DNA of 64,000 nucleotides from Otis tarda. Taxonomy: Eukaryota; Chordata; Aves; Otidiformes; Otididae. The notes under the pieces were generated by a model, which saw only the letters and a list, made by a program, of their open reading frames with translations, searched no databases and was not told where the DNA came from. The stretch lies in assembly GCA_026413225.1 (NCBI GenBank), contig CM048555.1, positions 77,011,785 through 77,075,784 of the forward strand. The letters are read 5' to 3'. Positions 21,586-35,220 of the stretch are shown here, in pieces. Made by a program: the position numbers and the translations under genes. Position 1 is the stretch's first letter. Every line of letters begins with the position of its first letter.

Positions 21586-23836
21586 TATATTAATTAGAAC
21601 ATTTGTACTCAATTTATTTTTAATATTTATATATTTTACTCTTTTTTTTAAGGTTCCCTGTGGCTGATTTCAGCCCTGGTAAAACCTCTATGAGCCTTAT
21701 AAGTGTCATTTATACTATAGAAATCAACTCAGGGAAAAAGATGCTACTGCATCAGTGATGAAGAGAATGGAGCAGGAGGGGATGTTTGAAGAGATGGTTT
21801 AAAAAAAGACAGGAATGTTATTTACTTGGTCACTCTGTTGAATGTTGAAAGCAACATGATAGACGGTATAAATCACAAACTGGGAAAAGAAGGGAGTAAA
21901 AATGGAGGAGGATTAAGAAGAGCCAAAGGATACGGAGAGGGAGTAGATGAGTGAAAGCAAAAAGATAGGTAGTGGAAAGATTAATTAGAGTCTTATAGAT
22001 GAAAACAAAGAGCAAGGATGTGATGGATATTCAACTCATTTCCTTTCAGGAAAAGCTGACTAGTGTAACAGAGTGCTTTTGGAAACAAGACGTCATCAGT
22101 GAAGTCCACGGCTGCTGGATATATTAAGGAAAATAGTCCAGGAAGGGTCGAAAAGCACTTAAACATGAATAAGATGCTCAATAAAACCTCTCCATTACAC
22201 TACCTACTGACAGTGGGCTTTTTTGTTGTGTGTGTTTTGTTTTTTTTTAAATCAGAGCTTTCTTTAACATAACATTGAGTTTGGGTTGAAATAAGATTTT
22301 TTTTTCTTTCCTCAGAGAAGTTTTCAGATTTCCCTTGAAAAATTTAAAACCATTTTTCCCCATATTCTGCTCTCTCCCTTCCTGTCTCAGTTTTTGTATA
22401 ATGGGATTTTCATTTGGGATGATTTAAATCATTTTTATTAAACAGTTTCTGGAGAAAGAAAATGGAATGTCATTGACTTCAGACAATGAAGTACAGACTA
22501 ATCCTCATCATTTAGCATTATGCAAGGCTTTGCCCTCCATGCTACACAAAGGACAGAAATATGATTCAACCTTCTACAGATTTGGCTGAGAAAGGAATTT
22601 TTACTTATGGAGAAAGGATTTTTTACTTACATTTCCCTCTGTCTTCCACTAAAACTGAAATAATTTAACTCATTATTCTTTAAAAGTTTTCAGTTTTTCA
22701 CTAAAAAATCAAGTGTTTCACAAAAGTAGAAATGTAGGGCAAAGAGAGACAACCTAAAAAAATCAAACTTAATGCTTCATTGTGAAAGAAGAAACATATT
22801 TTCATAATTGAGCTTTGATTCATCCTCATGCAAGTTATTCTACCCTTTCCTTGTTCTTAGAAAAATTATTGTAGAGTTTAATTGCTCCATAAGGATATTC
22901 TTCCTGTTGCGGACTAAACTGATCAATAGTCAAATTCCACTCTTGTCTTCTTAGGAAAACATTGTCCTGTAGCTCAAATAGCTAAATTTTACTGAAAAAT
23001 TCTTTTCCAGTTCGAAAAAAAAAAAAAAATCAGAAAGGAACATTTCAATCAGCTTTGCTTGTGAAACTTACTTGGCTGCATTGGACCTCTCTAGAAAGAA
23101 GATCCAAGGTTATGGACCAAATCTCACAGTTTTCTACTTTAACAGAGGCCTCTGAATCCACAAAGAGCTTTTCTTGCTGAGTAAGGTCTTAGCCCGTAAC
23201 AGGGAGCTTTCAGAGAAGGAAAAATTTTAGCCCTAAGACTTTTGAATCTCGCAGTACAAATATGGAGCTCTTTCTTCTGTTCTGCACAAATTAAAATTGA
23301 CAGAGAAATGTCAAACTCAGGATTCATCTTTATTTTGGCAAGTGATGCTAATGCAGCATTTCCTTCCTGCTTCTCTACAGGTCTGACACCAAGCCAGCTG
23401 GATCATCTAGGAGAAATTGCACACTGGCTTTGCGTGAAATTCTTATATTCTGACTTCAGTTCTTTGCATTACGTTAATTTGGGCCTTATCCAGTTCAGTG
23501 CTACATCCTTACCTACGAGATATATGAACACATTAGAGTAATTTATCCATACAGAAAGCTAATAAGAACTGTGGGTGCAAAGAATTCAGTGGTATCAAAA
23601 AGAAAGTATGTAGTGTATTTTCATTTAAAAAGTTGAATAATACTCTAAATGCATGTACATAAAGTTTTATCTAAAAAGACAAAACCAGTAAAATTTTGAA
23701 GTTTCTCAGGTGGAAATGTATTAGGTTATTCTTCCGGTTATTTTCGCAATTCATGAACGTAAAGCAAAACTTGAAGATACTGGAAGAAGTTTGAAGACAC
23801 TTGGAAGTTTGCTGCACTTTTACTAATTGTTTTAGT

Positions 23837-23856
23837 TTTATTATTATTATTATTAA
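23837..23856. repeat. (ATT)n microsatellite
   Basis: Short run of TTATTATTATTATTA units ending in AATACT. Simple sequence only. Confidence 0.8.
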
Positions 23857-24221
23857 TACTACTTCAAGTTTCAAAGCTAAGAGCTAGGAAAGCTTGTTCT
23901 TAATTTCATCAAATAATGAGTGTAGATCAAACAATCCTAAATTAATAACAATGACAAATGGCCCTGAAACTGCTCTTGAACATAAAAGGAAACAACTCAA
24001 TTAAACAAATGTTATGTCGTCAAGAACCTCTATAAGGGCTACACCATCTGATCACAGCTGTGTAATTTTTCTCATCACTGTTAATAAAAAGCAAAGTTAA
24101 AATGCGTATGAAGTTTTAATTAAAAATCTGTGTAATATCGATGTGATTTCTACAGCTCAATGCTCATTAAGCGTTTTAAGATTTAGGCCAAAGCCACAAG
24201 AAACTGTATAAAAATGAAAGC

Positions 24222-24270
24222 AAAAAAAAAGAGAAGGAGAGAGAAATAGAAAGAAGAAAGAGCAGGAGTG
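24222..24270. repeat. Purine-rich tract
   Basis: About 49 bases almost entirely A and G, starting with a run of nine A, broken by a single T and one C. Simple low-complexity sequence. Confidence 0.75.
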
Positions 24271-24288
24271 GATTGGAGCAAAGTATAA

Positions 24289-24322
24289 AGACGAAGTTTC
24301 CAGCAGAAGACGAAGTTTCCAG
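24289..24322. repeat. Two-copy tandem duplication, period 19
   Basis: AGACGAAGTTTCCAG occurs at 24289-24303 and again at 24308-24322, with four intervening bases. A small local duplication. Confidence 0.85.
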
Positions 24323-27300
24323 TATATACACATGGTGCAACTGGTGGCCAGGGTGGCTTGGTGTAGCCTTCTCCTGGATGGGGTGGCTGTTTGGAGTGAA
24401 GCAGATGCAAGAGCTATCAAAAACAAAAGAAACCTTTGTTGCAGAAGCTTGACACAGCTGATAGTATTTACTATTCGGATAAATGTTAAAATTATTGTAG
24501 GCTAAATCCCTCTGTTGGATATGTGGACGTTGTCTCTTGACTGCTGTCATAAACAGCAGTACAGTGCTGTCTTCAAAGGATCTGACTCTCCAGGCCAAAC
24601 AATATCAGGATTTTTCTTCTGGTGTATTTTCCCTGTATCACCTATTACCCAAATTTTGGGGAACCAGATGCACTATGAAGGTGCCATGGGAGCATTTAGC
24701 AAGTGAACTGTAGGAATGGGCACAAGTAGCCAGCATAAGGACTTCATCCAGCATCTCATCAGTGGGCAAGAGATGATGGGTGGACAAGTATTTGCCCTGG
24801 GGCTCATGCAGGTGCAGGGAAGCTGTTTTTTTTTTTTTCTGACTGGCACAACCTCTGGGGCACAGCCTCCTCACCGTAAAGTAGGTGCCCAGATTGTTAT
24901 TTACCACAAGCTGAATGTGTCCATTGTTGCCCATCGAGTATATATGAGCAGCTCAGGTATAAGTGTCTATATGCTGGATGTTTAAAATTAGGTGAGATGA
25001 ATAAAACGCTGTGAAACAGGACTGGATGAGAAAGAAAGTTGAGAGCCTAAAAAAAAGTAGCCAAAACCAAGCTGTACAGGAGATAACATGTATGAGTGGG
25101 GTCTCAATGCACCGACCTGCAGAGCCCCGCTGAAATTATAACTGAATGGGAGAGGATGCTATGGGAGGAGACTGGAGATACAGGGGAAGAATTCAGTGGG
25201 AGAGATTTGCTTGGTCAAATGGGGCTTTTGAGTAACAGAGCTGGAGAAAAACATGTAGGCAATGGGGAGAAGATAAGGACTGTACAGGGAGAGAAAATGG
25301 AGGGGAATAAGGAGTTGGGATGGTGAAGTAACAGGACATCAGGTGGTGAGGTGGAAAGGTGATGAGGTCCAAGGCTGAGAAAACATTAAAATGAAAGAAA
25401 TGTCACTGCCTGATCAGGAAGGTGGCAAGAAGTATTTCTTTCTTAAACCTACACTGTGCAGCACTGAATTGCCTCCTCCTCCTTGCTCCTGTGATGCAGA
25501 GCCCCGTGTGTTCTCAGCCTGTCTGTACCACCCACTCTCTTCACTCTTGTTGAGTTTAATAACACTACACCTGGATATGGAACAAGCACACTTATTCTGG
25601 AGATAAGTATGGGGTTTTTTTTTGTAAATAGAAATGTGTCTTAGAGGTTGGCTTGCCACAACTGCATGTTTAACTCTACAGATGCTATAACACATATATA
25701 GGAGTCTATGGAGGACTATGTTCTTGAGGGGGCATAGGTCACAATTGTGACTGACAAAGTCAACTGAATTTCAGCAGGGAATTTGTGAAACAATAGTTAG
25801 AATAAAATATGTTCCTGTTTTTGAAGAAAAGAGATTTATATATATTTTTAAATGTTATTTTCAGGGGGAAAATTATGAAATTGAAGAATTTTCATTTAGA
25901 GAGCTCAGACTAAATCTTGTTCTGAGTTCTCTCCTCTCTTAGCTCATCAACCAATTTTTATAAGAACTTTGGTGAAGTATGTCGCAAACATCACCATAAA
26001 AATAATTTTGTAAATTATGCATGGTAACAGACTTATATTTTCTTCCAATTCCTCGCTGTGGAAATCCATCATTTATTTCATGAAGATAGGTAAAAATGGA
26101 AGCCTTTCTGCAAATTGAAACCTCGCTGACAGCATCACCAGATGATTTACAAAGTCAAGTGTCTAATTACACGCTCTCATAAATATTCATTCTCATGATC
26201 ACAGTTATGGAGGAGAGAAAGTGAACATGTTGATTAATCAATTGATAGTATCTCATTCATCTGACTATACAAATGGGAAAGAAAAGAGAGCAGAGCAATT
26301 TCCAACAGATATAGGTTCTAGCAGATCGTACTTTAGGAATACTAACATGAAATGAAAAATAAATAAATGCTAAAAATTAAAGGATGCATGAGAGTGAAGG
26401 GAGTCATGAGGGAAAGTGAACAGAGTTTCCATATCAGTTGACCCTGCTGTGTAGTTCAGGTGACAACGTAAAATTCTCACTTCCTCTTCTCAGGTTCTTC
26501 TTAAAATTTGCTTTTTTAAACCTGCTAAGCTGTAGACGTTGCAGCCAAATAGTCTGATCAAGCTGGGGTTTTTTGGACATAGAAAAAAATAGCTAAGCCT
26601 TTTCCATAAATGCACTTAGTAAGAAATAATTCTTTTATCTACATTTTTAAAAATGAAGAAAGTAAAAAAGCCCTCAATTGCTATTACTAATGTCTATTAA
26701 ATCTAGAGTAGGAGCATAAAGTCTAACAGTTTTGTGTAAGAGATGTTTATTCTGTTCTGGAAAGGGTGAGGAGGCACATCTGCACTTGTATGCATTATAA
26801 ACCTTTGGAAAATTGCAAGTTCACATTAGAAACTTCCCATATCTTAGTAGATTCAGCATCAGCACAGCATCTTGGGACACCTGCTCCTCCCCTGGCTGCA
26901 GAAATGATCTATTTTTGGGGCCCCATTACACTGGTGTGCCTTATAGTTCCTGGACAGGAGAGGACAGAGAGGTGACTGAAAAATTATCAGGCAAATCTGA
27001 ATTTTTGTGACTTCTATCTCTGACAGCTCTCGATAGCCTTTGGAAAACCGGTTCCTAACGCAGGCACTTCAGCTATGTACCTCCTGTTAAACTGAGGGTC
27101 AGGGCACAGTGAGAAGCAGTCCTGAGGAGTTTATTGCTATCACAGACTGTCAGAGGTGGGGAAGCAAGGAAGGGATGGAGGAAAGGATTTATCTGAAGCC
27201 AGAAGCAGAGGTAGGAAAATAGCAAAACTCACCACTCCTTTCCTCCGTACCATATCAGCAAGACCACAGGGCTGATTTGAGACAACCTCCTACCAAATCC

Positions 27301-28242
27301 TGCTTGTGCTGCTCAAACAAATCACCTCACTGACTTCATGGTTTTGTGACTATTCATGCCTTCACACCTTTTAATAATGATCTTGTATCTATTAATACAC
27401 TGCAGGCTCCTTGTGCTTTTTGCTAATTACTACTAATTCTGATAATAGTTTATCCTACGCTAATATAATCTCACCAGTGACTGACACTGAAAGACTATCC
27501 ATGCAGAGATCTGTTTTCTGGGATTTTGACTTCTGCTCTTTGCAACCAGATATTTTTCCTTCTGTCTGCCTTACTTTTAATTCTCATTGTGGATAGTTTA
27601 TTGAAAGTACCTTCTTTTTTGCAGTGCACCCAAGGCAAAGTCAAGAATGAGAATTTGCAGGAAGGAAATATACCTATCACTTTGACAAATAAGTCATTAA
27701 CTTATGGTTACGGTAATTAAATCACATCAATATTCCTAGCATAAGAGAGTTATCATGTGCTTAACACAAAATTAAATGTGTACCATCCTGTATATCACAG
27801 ATATTCCTGTACATAATAGGTATCGTTCCATTTACTATATAGTGTAAATCAGATATATGTATATCATCAATATAAATACAATATCTGTGTAAGGAAAGTT
27901 ATGTAAGTGTGTGTGTCTGTATCACTGTCAATAACCAAACATAAGTCTAATTGTTCTCTACTGTCTTACCATATTAGTTGTGCACAGCCTGTCACATTTC
28001 GGGGGTTATAATGGCACACCGGCTGCTGTTTCTTTTTTTCCTTCCAGGTTTATTCAGTGATTTTATCTGATAGCAAGAATATAAATTAAACTATTTGCCA
28101 TTAAAAAATATCTCGGCTGTATACAGAGTTTGCTTCATACTGGAGATCTTTCCTGTTTCAATTTACACAAATTCCCAAGAATAGGAATTTTTTGTTTTGG
28201 AGTCAGACTCAAATAAAGCAGTCAAATAAAAGTTTGGGGGTA

Positions 28243-28265
28243 TTTTTTTGTTTTGTTTTGTTTTG
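28243..28265. repeat. (TTTTG)n microsatellite
   Basis: Four TTTTG units after a T run, followed by TGTGGGG and another T run. Simple sequence. Confidence 0.85.
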
Positions 28266-30649
28266 TGTGGGGTTTTTTTTTTTCAGAGCTCCTAGGCTAT
28301 ATGCTAATGCAGCCAGGAATGGAGTGGACCAGAGTTCCTGGGTGCTGAGCTAAGGATCCATTTAGGATGCTTAGGCTTTTCTACCTGTATTGTACACTGT
28401 TCTTCCAAAACTAATTTTTTTTTGCACCTTATTTTTCAGCTTCACAGTTCCTGTTAATCGGCATGAAATAACCTTCCCTTGCAAACACAGAGCTTTGTGG
28501 AAGTCCTCATAGCAAGTCTCGCAGCCTTTTACATCCTCTATCAGCCACTCTTACTCTGCAAGCAAGAAGTCGTTTAGCGCACTCTGAATGTACTCATGGT
28601 CATAGGTTGCAGTAGCTGACTCGCATAATTGTGGCTCTCTAGTGCCACTTTATATCTTCATTTTCAAGTCTATAGTGCAGTAAATCGGTTCCCAACAGGC
28701 TGTGAATAAACCACTATTTTTTTGGATGCTACATTTGTTTTTATGATAAAAACGCATTATGTGCAAGAATGCATAAAGCCGGCAACACAGTTACGGTTCC
28801 TGGACTCCATCTGGGGAGAGGGATCAGTATGGTCATTTTCCAACATTAATGACTCCCAAACTGCTTCTGTTCCAGCCATGAAGCTTTTCTGAAAATTTGA
28901 GCTATGTACTAGACTCTTCCAGGCTTTCCAGAGACCTTTTGATTAGCTAATTAACAAAATAACGCAGCCAACATTTAAGAAGCATTCTGAAATTCTACCT
29001 GGTTTTGCCCTGCTTATTCCTCTTGTCATATTTCTTTGCTATAAATCCAGTCTTGATCATTATGAAAATTATGGGGGCAACAAATTTAGGATGACTTGTT
29101 CAGCTGGTGTTCAGATCAGCTCTTTTGGTTTCAATGGAGCGGCAGCAGGTGCTATGACTTGAACTTTGAATCAATTCACTGGACTTCTGCTGGTTTTACA
29201 ACTGTGAACAGCATTTAGCCCACAATAAAACTTACGAGATAAATGCCTGGAAATAAAAAAATGTTAACCAAAACTGTTGTTATTTTCCTTTCTGACTATG
29301 CCCACAAATCCTAGATGACCTTAGGAGAATAATCTGATAGGAATGGAAAACTGAAAACTCATTGCTAGTAAGAAAGGCTTTAGAGGACGGAGTTTTATTA
29401 CATTTACAGAAGTTAATGCCTCTTCAATTCTCTGTTCTTTGACCCATTCCAGTATTATCAGATTAAATACATTCTGTATGGAAGAAATCTGATTCAAGTA
29501 TCATCAGAAGCAAATAACATTTGGAGAAGGACTTCATAGTACACTTTTTTGTTCAAGTGCTTTATTAAACTCACCTAAAAAACTGATTAAGCTGACCTAA
29601 TGGAGTAAAGGACAGACAAGGTGAAGATTTAAGAGCAAGCCAGCTGACTAAGTCTGAATTTGGTCATTTCTGTGAATCCCCCATAGATACATTCAAACCA
29701 AAGTTACTTTAACATGTGTCACATGGGGTTTTTTTTTAGCATCTTGAAGACCAGTGCCAAAGCTTACCCTTATAGAAGTCCAACTTTTTGTTAAATGCTG
29801 TGAGAAGTATTTGGATACTCTTTGGGCTATCTTCATTTTCAGCATCTTTTTCAGCCTATTCTGAGGAAAATGCAAAAACCTCTGAGCATTTAGTTAACTA
29901 AAGGAATTCCAAGTCTCCATTTTTCTTTATTTTAGTGAAAGTTAGATAACTCAACAGGAAAACAGATATATTTTATACTTTATTGTTTTTCTGCAATTTA
30001 TAATAGAGAAACAACTAACTAGATGATTGAGATACTCAATATTAGTAAAATGATGTACTACTCATACTGAGATGGCTAAGTATTTGTCTATTTCTCAGCA
30101 ACCCTCAATTGTTTTATGAGCAAATCTGTTTCTCCTTCCCTCACTCATTTAATTTTTTATTTCCATGAATGTATGCAAACAGCAAGTTCAGGGAAGGCTG
30201 AAGGTAGCTTTAGAACTACTGAATCTTCAGAAGAACCTTCTCTGAGTGTCTGTCTGGAGGTGAGATGGTGTTTGTGAATCCAGAGCTTGTTGCAGTACCT
30301 GTAACTAAGGCTTTTTTATCATGTTACCGCTTATACACACTGCCCAATGTCAAAGCCTCACTGAAACATGCCTAACGCTAATGAGGAAGAAAAGATGCAT
30401 TGGGAGAGCGTGCAGTCTAATTAAAGAGATGAGCAAAGATTGGGATAAGGGCAAAGAGTGCTGCTCAAGAGCATGCAGCAGGCAAGGGGCAAAGCAAATG
30501 AGATTTGTTGAGCCTCAGTGCAAGACCACCTCTGCATGATCATGCTCCTTCCCTGCCTTCTAGATTGTAGAGCCAGAAAGATCAGACCATTAAAGTTGCC
30601 AAACTATAGCAGAGGGATACTGGAAAAAACTTCTATTCAGAGACCTGGA

Positions 30650-30790
30650 AGCCAGTAACCTATTTCTTTTTAAGATGGACCTGGATAAGTTTATGTAGAA
30701 AAATTTTAATAAGGAGCTGGAGATTGTATTGAGTGATACAAGAGGTCCCTTTAGACTTCTATTCCAATATCCCTGCGAAATGTATTAACT
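30650..30790 (+). mobile_element. Possible ancient CR1-type relic
   Basis: AAGATGGACCTGGATAAGTT at 30673-30692, and AGAGGTCCCTTTAGACTTCT near 30749, echo the 3' coding end and 3' UTR of old amniote CR1 families (lysine-rich MDLDKF-type ending, then AGGTCCCTTCTA-like text). It is strongly decayed, edges are approximate, and there is no octamer tail. Assignment rests on remembered family pattern only. Confidence 0.45.
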
Positions 30791-33700
30791 TTCCTACATC
30801 TATGTTTTACAGTAATTTCTCTCCTTCCCTTTAATAATATCTGTTTGTGTTGTTTTCTTTACTCAATAGATTAATACTTGCAAAATGCCTTGAAAGTGAA
30901 AAAAAACCTTATTATTTATGGCTCCTCAGATGAAATGTATGAGAGTGAAGAAACATAGTAATTTAAAATCCTTCTACTTAGTTTGAGGTCTATCTGCACT
31001 TTTCATTTTTTTTCTTATTATGCCTGAGTAAACACAAAAAGCAGGCTTAAAAATTGGTTTTGAAGATGCTCCTACTTCATATTCAGATATACACAGCCAG
31101 CAGGGCAGTTTCAAATGTGGGCAAAAGCTTCCTGACTTGAAACCTCTTAAAACTGTTTTTTTTTCCACTTTTCTTCCAATACAAACACAAACAAACTGAA
31201 CCCAGACCAACAAAATAAAACAAATCTGCAGTAAGTCAAAACTATTTCTTAAACTATCCTTGAGGCTACATAGTTTTGGCAAAATGCTTTCTCAAATGAA
31301 GGTGTTTGCTTAACACACAGACACACCCTTAGCTTTATTGCACGGAGCAGAGGGCAATCAATATCCTAACAGTGATGTTTTGGGACCACTGGTAAGAGAG
31401 TTCATAGGAAAAGGGAACTTAGCGTAAAATTGCTCTGGTAAACTAATAATGTGCTTTAGTAATATAACTGTGCTTGGGGGCTTAGGATACTGGTAGAGGG
31501 TCTTCTTAATTAAATTATAAGTGTTTTTAAATAGGAAGAAAGTACGTTTATATGAATTAAATGTTGTATCAAAACCATCAGCAATATGACTAGATTAGAA
31601 CTTTCTCCAGTGAGTGCAGCTGGGGCATCTGGCACTTCCAAACAAAGTGAAGGAAAAGCCTCTGGAGCTCTTTCTGCAGAGCTCGTCGGTTTGTTGTGCT
31701 GACACATGCAGAGGCATCTCTTATTTTTATGGATCTGCGCTTGTTGTGGTCCCGTGTCAGCCTCAGCCAGAGGCTGATTCTCAGTACCTTTCCATGGAGG
31801 TGATGTAACACCAGTTTGCTGTCTGAAATAGTTATTGCCACTGCTCTGGAGGAGTGCTATATGGCTTCCTTCTAACTTTTCAATTAACCTCGATGAGTCC
31901 TGTGGACCCCAGCTGACAGCGCACACTGCAACGAGGGGCCAGATCCTATTACTTTTTCTCAAGCAGTGGTCTTTAAGTGCTCCCTTCTTTCTTACAATAT
32001 AAAGTTCAGCTCAGCAGTAGTAAAGATCCCTGACTGACAGAAGGCAATTCATCCATCTGCATCAGACAGTCACTCTGTATAAATTGGTGTACTTCCACAT
32101 CATGCAACAAAAGTGACTCATATGAGCCAAGGAATGGGCCCATGGCCTAGAAAATTGTAAATAAGAACTAGATATGGAGTAATTGATGGGAGACATGTAG
32201 AAGAGATATAGAGCTGTGCTGTTAATTTGATCCACCAAGTATTTCCTCTGAGGGTGAGGAGTGCCCACATCCCAGGTCAGGCATGTTGAACCCACCCCAA
32301 GCGGGAGTCATGTTATGTTCACATATGTGGTGGATTTGGGGAGCAATACCTCAGGTAATCTGCTCATACAGAAAACAAAAAAAAGGTGAGATTTCTCAGA
32401 GAGACCTCGGGTTAATGTTTCATCCACCAATACTTAGAAGACTAGCCCCTTAGTTTCCAATATAGTGAATATGGAAAGTGAGTGCCTCTACAAGGCTGCA
32501 CCTCTGCCCAAAAATCTGACTTACCCTCTGCAACTCTGTCTGTTTTTTCCCTGTTGACCATAGAAAAAATTTAGGACAGCTGCTTCTAATTTATGCCTCT
32601 CCCTTAATTGCCTGAAATGAAGTCAGAGAAATCCAAGGCTTTACTGGGCTGGGTTTTAATGCTCCTTCTTTGGCCCTTACATTTAGGATTTTAGGTCAGA
32701 GCTGAGATTTCTCTCCTTTCTTTCTTTAAGACAAATGGGTATTTTATCATGACTTTGACTTATATGCATGTTAGGGTGTTGTGCTTGTGTATCTTTTCTT
32801 GGTGTCTAGTCTGTTAAAGGAAAAGCTATGGGGGGCATTAGTAAAGGGCTCCTGACAAAGTGGAAAATTTTAGTCATAGCAGAAGATGTAAAAAAATCTA
32901 ATTATTTCTAACTTGGAATCTAATATGTGGAGAAAGAGGATTTTATTGCATGATGTACCTTTCAAGGTCTCACTGACCCAGGAGATCTATTCCTGTCATG
33001 CTGGTGGTTCTGTATTGTTGAGGGAAGATGGGGTTTGCAGTCAGAAGTGCAATAGTTCAGTCGTTGTCAAAACTTGCAAAGCACTGTAAGCATTCTGGAT
33101 CATCTCGGTAAAAACTCTGAAGAGCTCATAGTTAAAAAAATTCAGGCTCAAGGAGAAAGCTTGTCCTTAAATTGAACCAGGCTCTTCCTCAGTGGAAAGA
33201 ATTAATTTATTCTCATGTAAGGATGTCTGTGGCACAGAACTGGAGATTTAATTTTACATGCAGTAGAGCAAAGAGCACAAATAAAAAATGTCTGTTAGAA
33301 AGCAGCCCATTACGTCGATACGCTATCTGTACACATTCATCCTCCTCTTGATTCATCTTCATTTGTACAGAAGTATTATTGCTTGCCATCCAGTAGCGCT
33401 CATCTCATATTTATCCACAATATTAAGCAGATGTCTGTGAGTGTAATTAAAGAGATTTTTAAAAAACATTGTTCTTTATTGATAAAAGATGCAGAATGAG
33501 ACAGACAAAATTATTTTTTTTCAATTTGTGAGCTGGTATTTCTTGACATTTACATGTAAGAATAAATGCTTACATAACAGATCTTAAAAATATACAAATT
33601 TAATTCCTTCAGTACTAGAGACATAGACGGAATTTGTTCTACCTACTTTTCAAAGAGAAAGAAAGTTTGGAATTTGGTTTGATCTTTTGTATTTGTGCTA

Positions 33701-34981
33701 AAGTCAAAAGGTGTTTTAAATTTTAGAACTGTCAAAAAGTGCCTTTCAGTTGTGCAAGCTTGTTTTTAAATGCCAGTTTTAAATCACTATTATCATTACG
33801 AGATACTTGTTTAGTTTACCTCTTACCATAGTCCCTCAGTGCATGATTTCAAGTGATTTCAAGTACAACAGGGAAGGTATTTGTGCTGGGACACTTAAGG
33901 TCTCTTCAGAGGCAGATTGGTAAAAGACTGGACATGTGAAAGACACAAACAAATAACATTCAGGCTCCATATAAGTACCACATCAAAGAGGGATCTTTAT
34001 GAAGTATCTATCACTGTTACTTTGCTATCTTCAGTGTGTGCCCAGGTCATGGGCTGCACCATCAGGAATGCTGGTCTTCCTCTTCAGTCCCTCAAATTTC
34101 CTGTTATGGTATGTATGGAGATTAGGGATCCCTATTTGTCCTATCCTCTGTGGAAACAAGACCTCTCTAGCTCAGGGTAATCCCTTTTTCTTTCATCTCC
34201 CCTCAACCTTCACTTGCACCATGAACTTGCCCAGGTTAGGCAATTTATTAGAGAAAGGACAGACCACCACCAGCCAGAGGAAGAGGAAGGGAGAAAAGTT
34301 TATCTTAAAAGCATCTTCTCTCCTCCCGTGGTGTTCCCAAGGGTGGGATGCTTGGGCAGAAGGTCATGTTTCACAGAGGACACATAGCTATTCTGGAAAT
34401 CAGAAGGCAAGAATTATTTCTATCATTCTGTCTGGGCATTTTACTTTAAGACCTAAAGTCTGCTCTGAGCAGAGGCACCGGAGGGGTGCAGAGAAGGCTG
34501 GGCACTGCAATATTGCTGCTGGATTAGCGTTGACATTGCTTCAGACGTATTCCTTCAGTATTGCACCTGAGACTGGCTGGTTTGCAGCTGTGACACCCTG
34601 AAGAATACTGGCAGTCAGCAGCCATGTGCCGTGGATCGTGTTTCCATCAGCCATGAGATTTTTTTTTTTTTTAAATATCTGTAGGGATTGATTCATGTCT
34701 CTGCAGAATGCTATAATTCAATCCCATTATTATGATCATTCATATTACACAAAGGCCTGAAGGTCTCAGCCAAGATCAGAGCTGAAAACTTTTACAGCAA
34801 GAGGCAGTGCCAATGCTCTCAGAAGATGCTGCTTCCCTGTATCAGTTTCACTGCTGTGTTTACAGTAAATGCTATTTCATATTTATGTGCAGGCTTGGAG
34901 ACTTGAATTCTGCATTTAGGTCTTGCTTACAGCAGTGGTTCAGGATTATACTGGTGCCACCTACAGCCTCTAATACATTTT
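30791..34981. other. Non-coding DNA, no gene recognised
   Basis: Contains frames of 150 codons (31510-31962, minus) and 200 codons (33999-34601, plus) with no recognisable domain; see findings. A 12-base string GGGGCCAGATCC at 31935-31946 recurs at 47757-47768 and may be a relic of an old repeat. A run of T lies near 34662-34674. Confidence 0.5.
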
Positions 34982-35220
34982 TAATAGATTCATAGATTTT
35001 AGAGCCAGTAAGAAACCATTATATCATCTAGTCTGACCTCCTGCATCTTGCCGTAAAATTCACCCGGTTAGTCTTCTGTTGAGTACTGTACGACACCTGC
35101 TAGAAATGCCTCCATCCTTCAGCTGAGGGGCAGCTTACCCCTTCCCCTGGAAATGTGCTTCAGCGGTTAAGGACCCTCACTTTTCCAAGTTTGTACCTTC
35201 TTACTGAGAGGAATTGATGT
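34982..35220 (-). mobile_element. Ancient CR1 (L3-like) 3' end, antisense
   Basis: The plus strand reads GATTCATAGATTTTAGAGCC, then CATCTAGTCTGACCTCCTGC and AAAATTCACCCGGTTAGTC. This is the reverse complement of the 3' end of an old CR1 family widespread in turtles, crocodilians and birds (from family knowledge). It is much more diverged than the other CR1 copies here and probably predates modern bird orders. The 5' limit is uncertain. Confidence 0.75.

Larger units (their letters stand above)
21586..30649. other. Long non-coding stretch, no gene recognised
   Basis: Nine kilobases with only short frames, none resembling a known family. It holds simple repeats (listed separately), T and A runs, and purine-rich tracts. 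The part at 26140-26260 contains clustered ATTA and TAAT motifs of the kind found in enhancers, but nothing here can be assigned from sequence alone. Confidence 0.55.

Noticed and set aside
29090-29225. TTTCAATGGAG and CAGCTGGTG phrases reminiscent of an old amniote repeat
   Set aside because: Too short and scattered to support a family call.
31510-31962. 150-codon minus-strand frame
   Set aside because: No recognisable motif. A frame of this length can arise by chance in 64 kb, and the region may be an old repeat relic.
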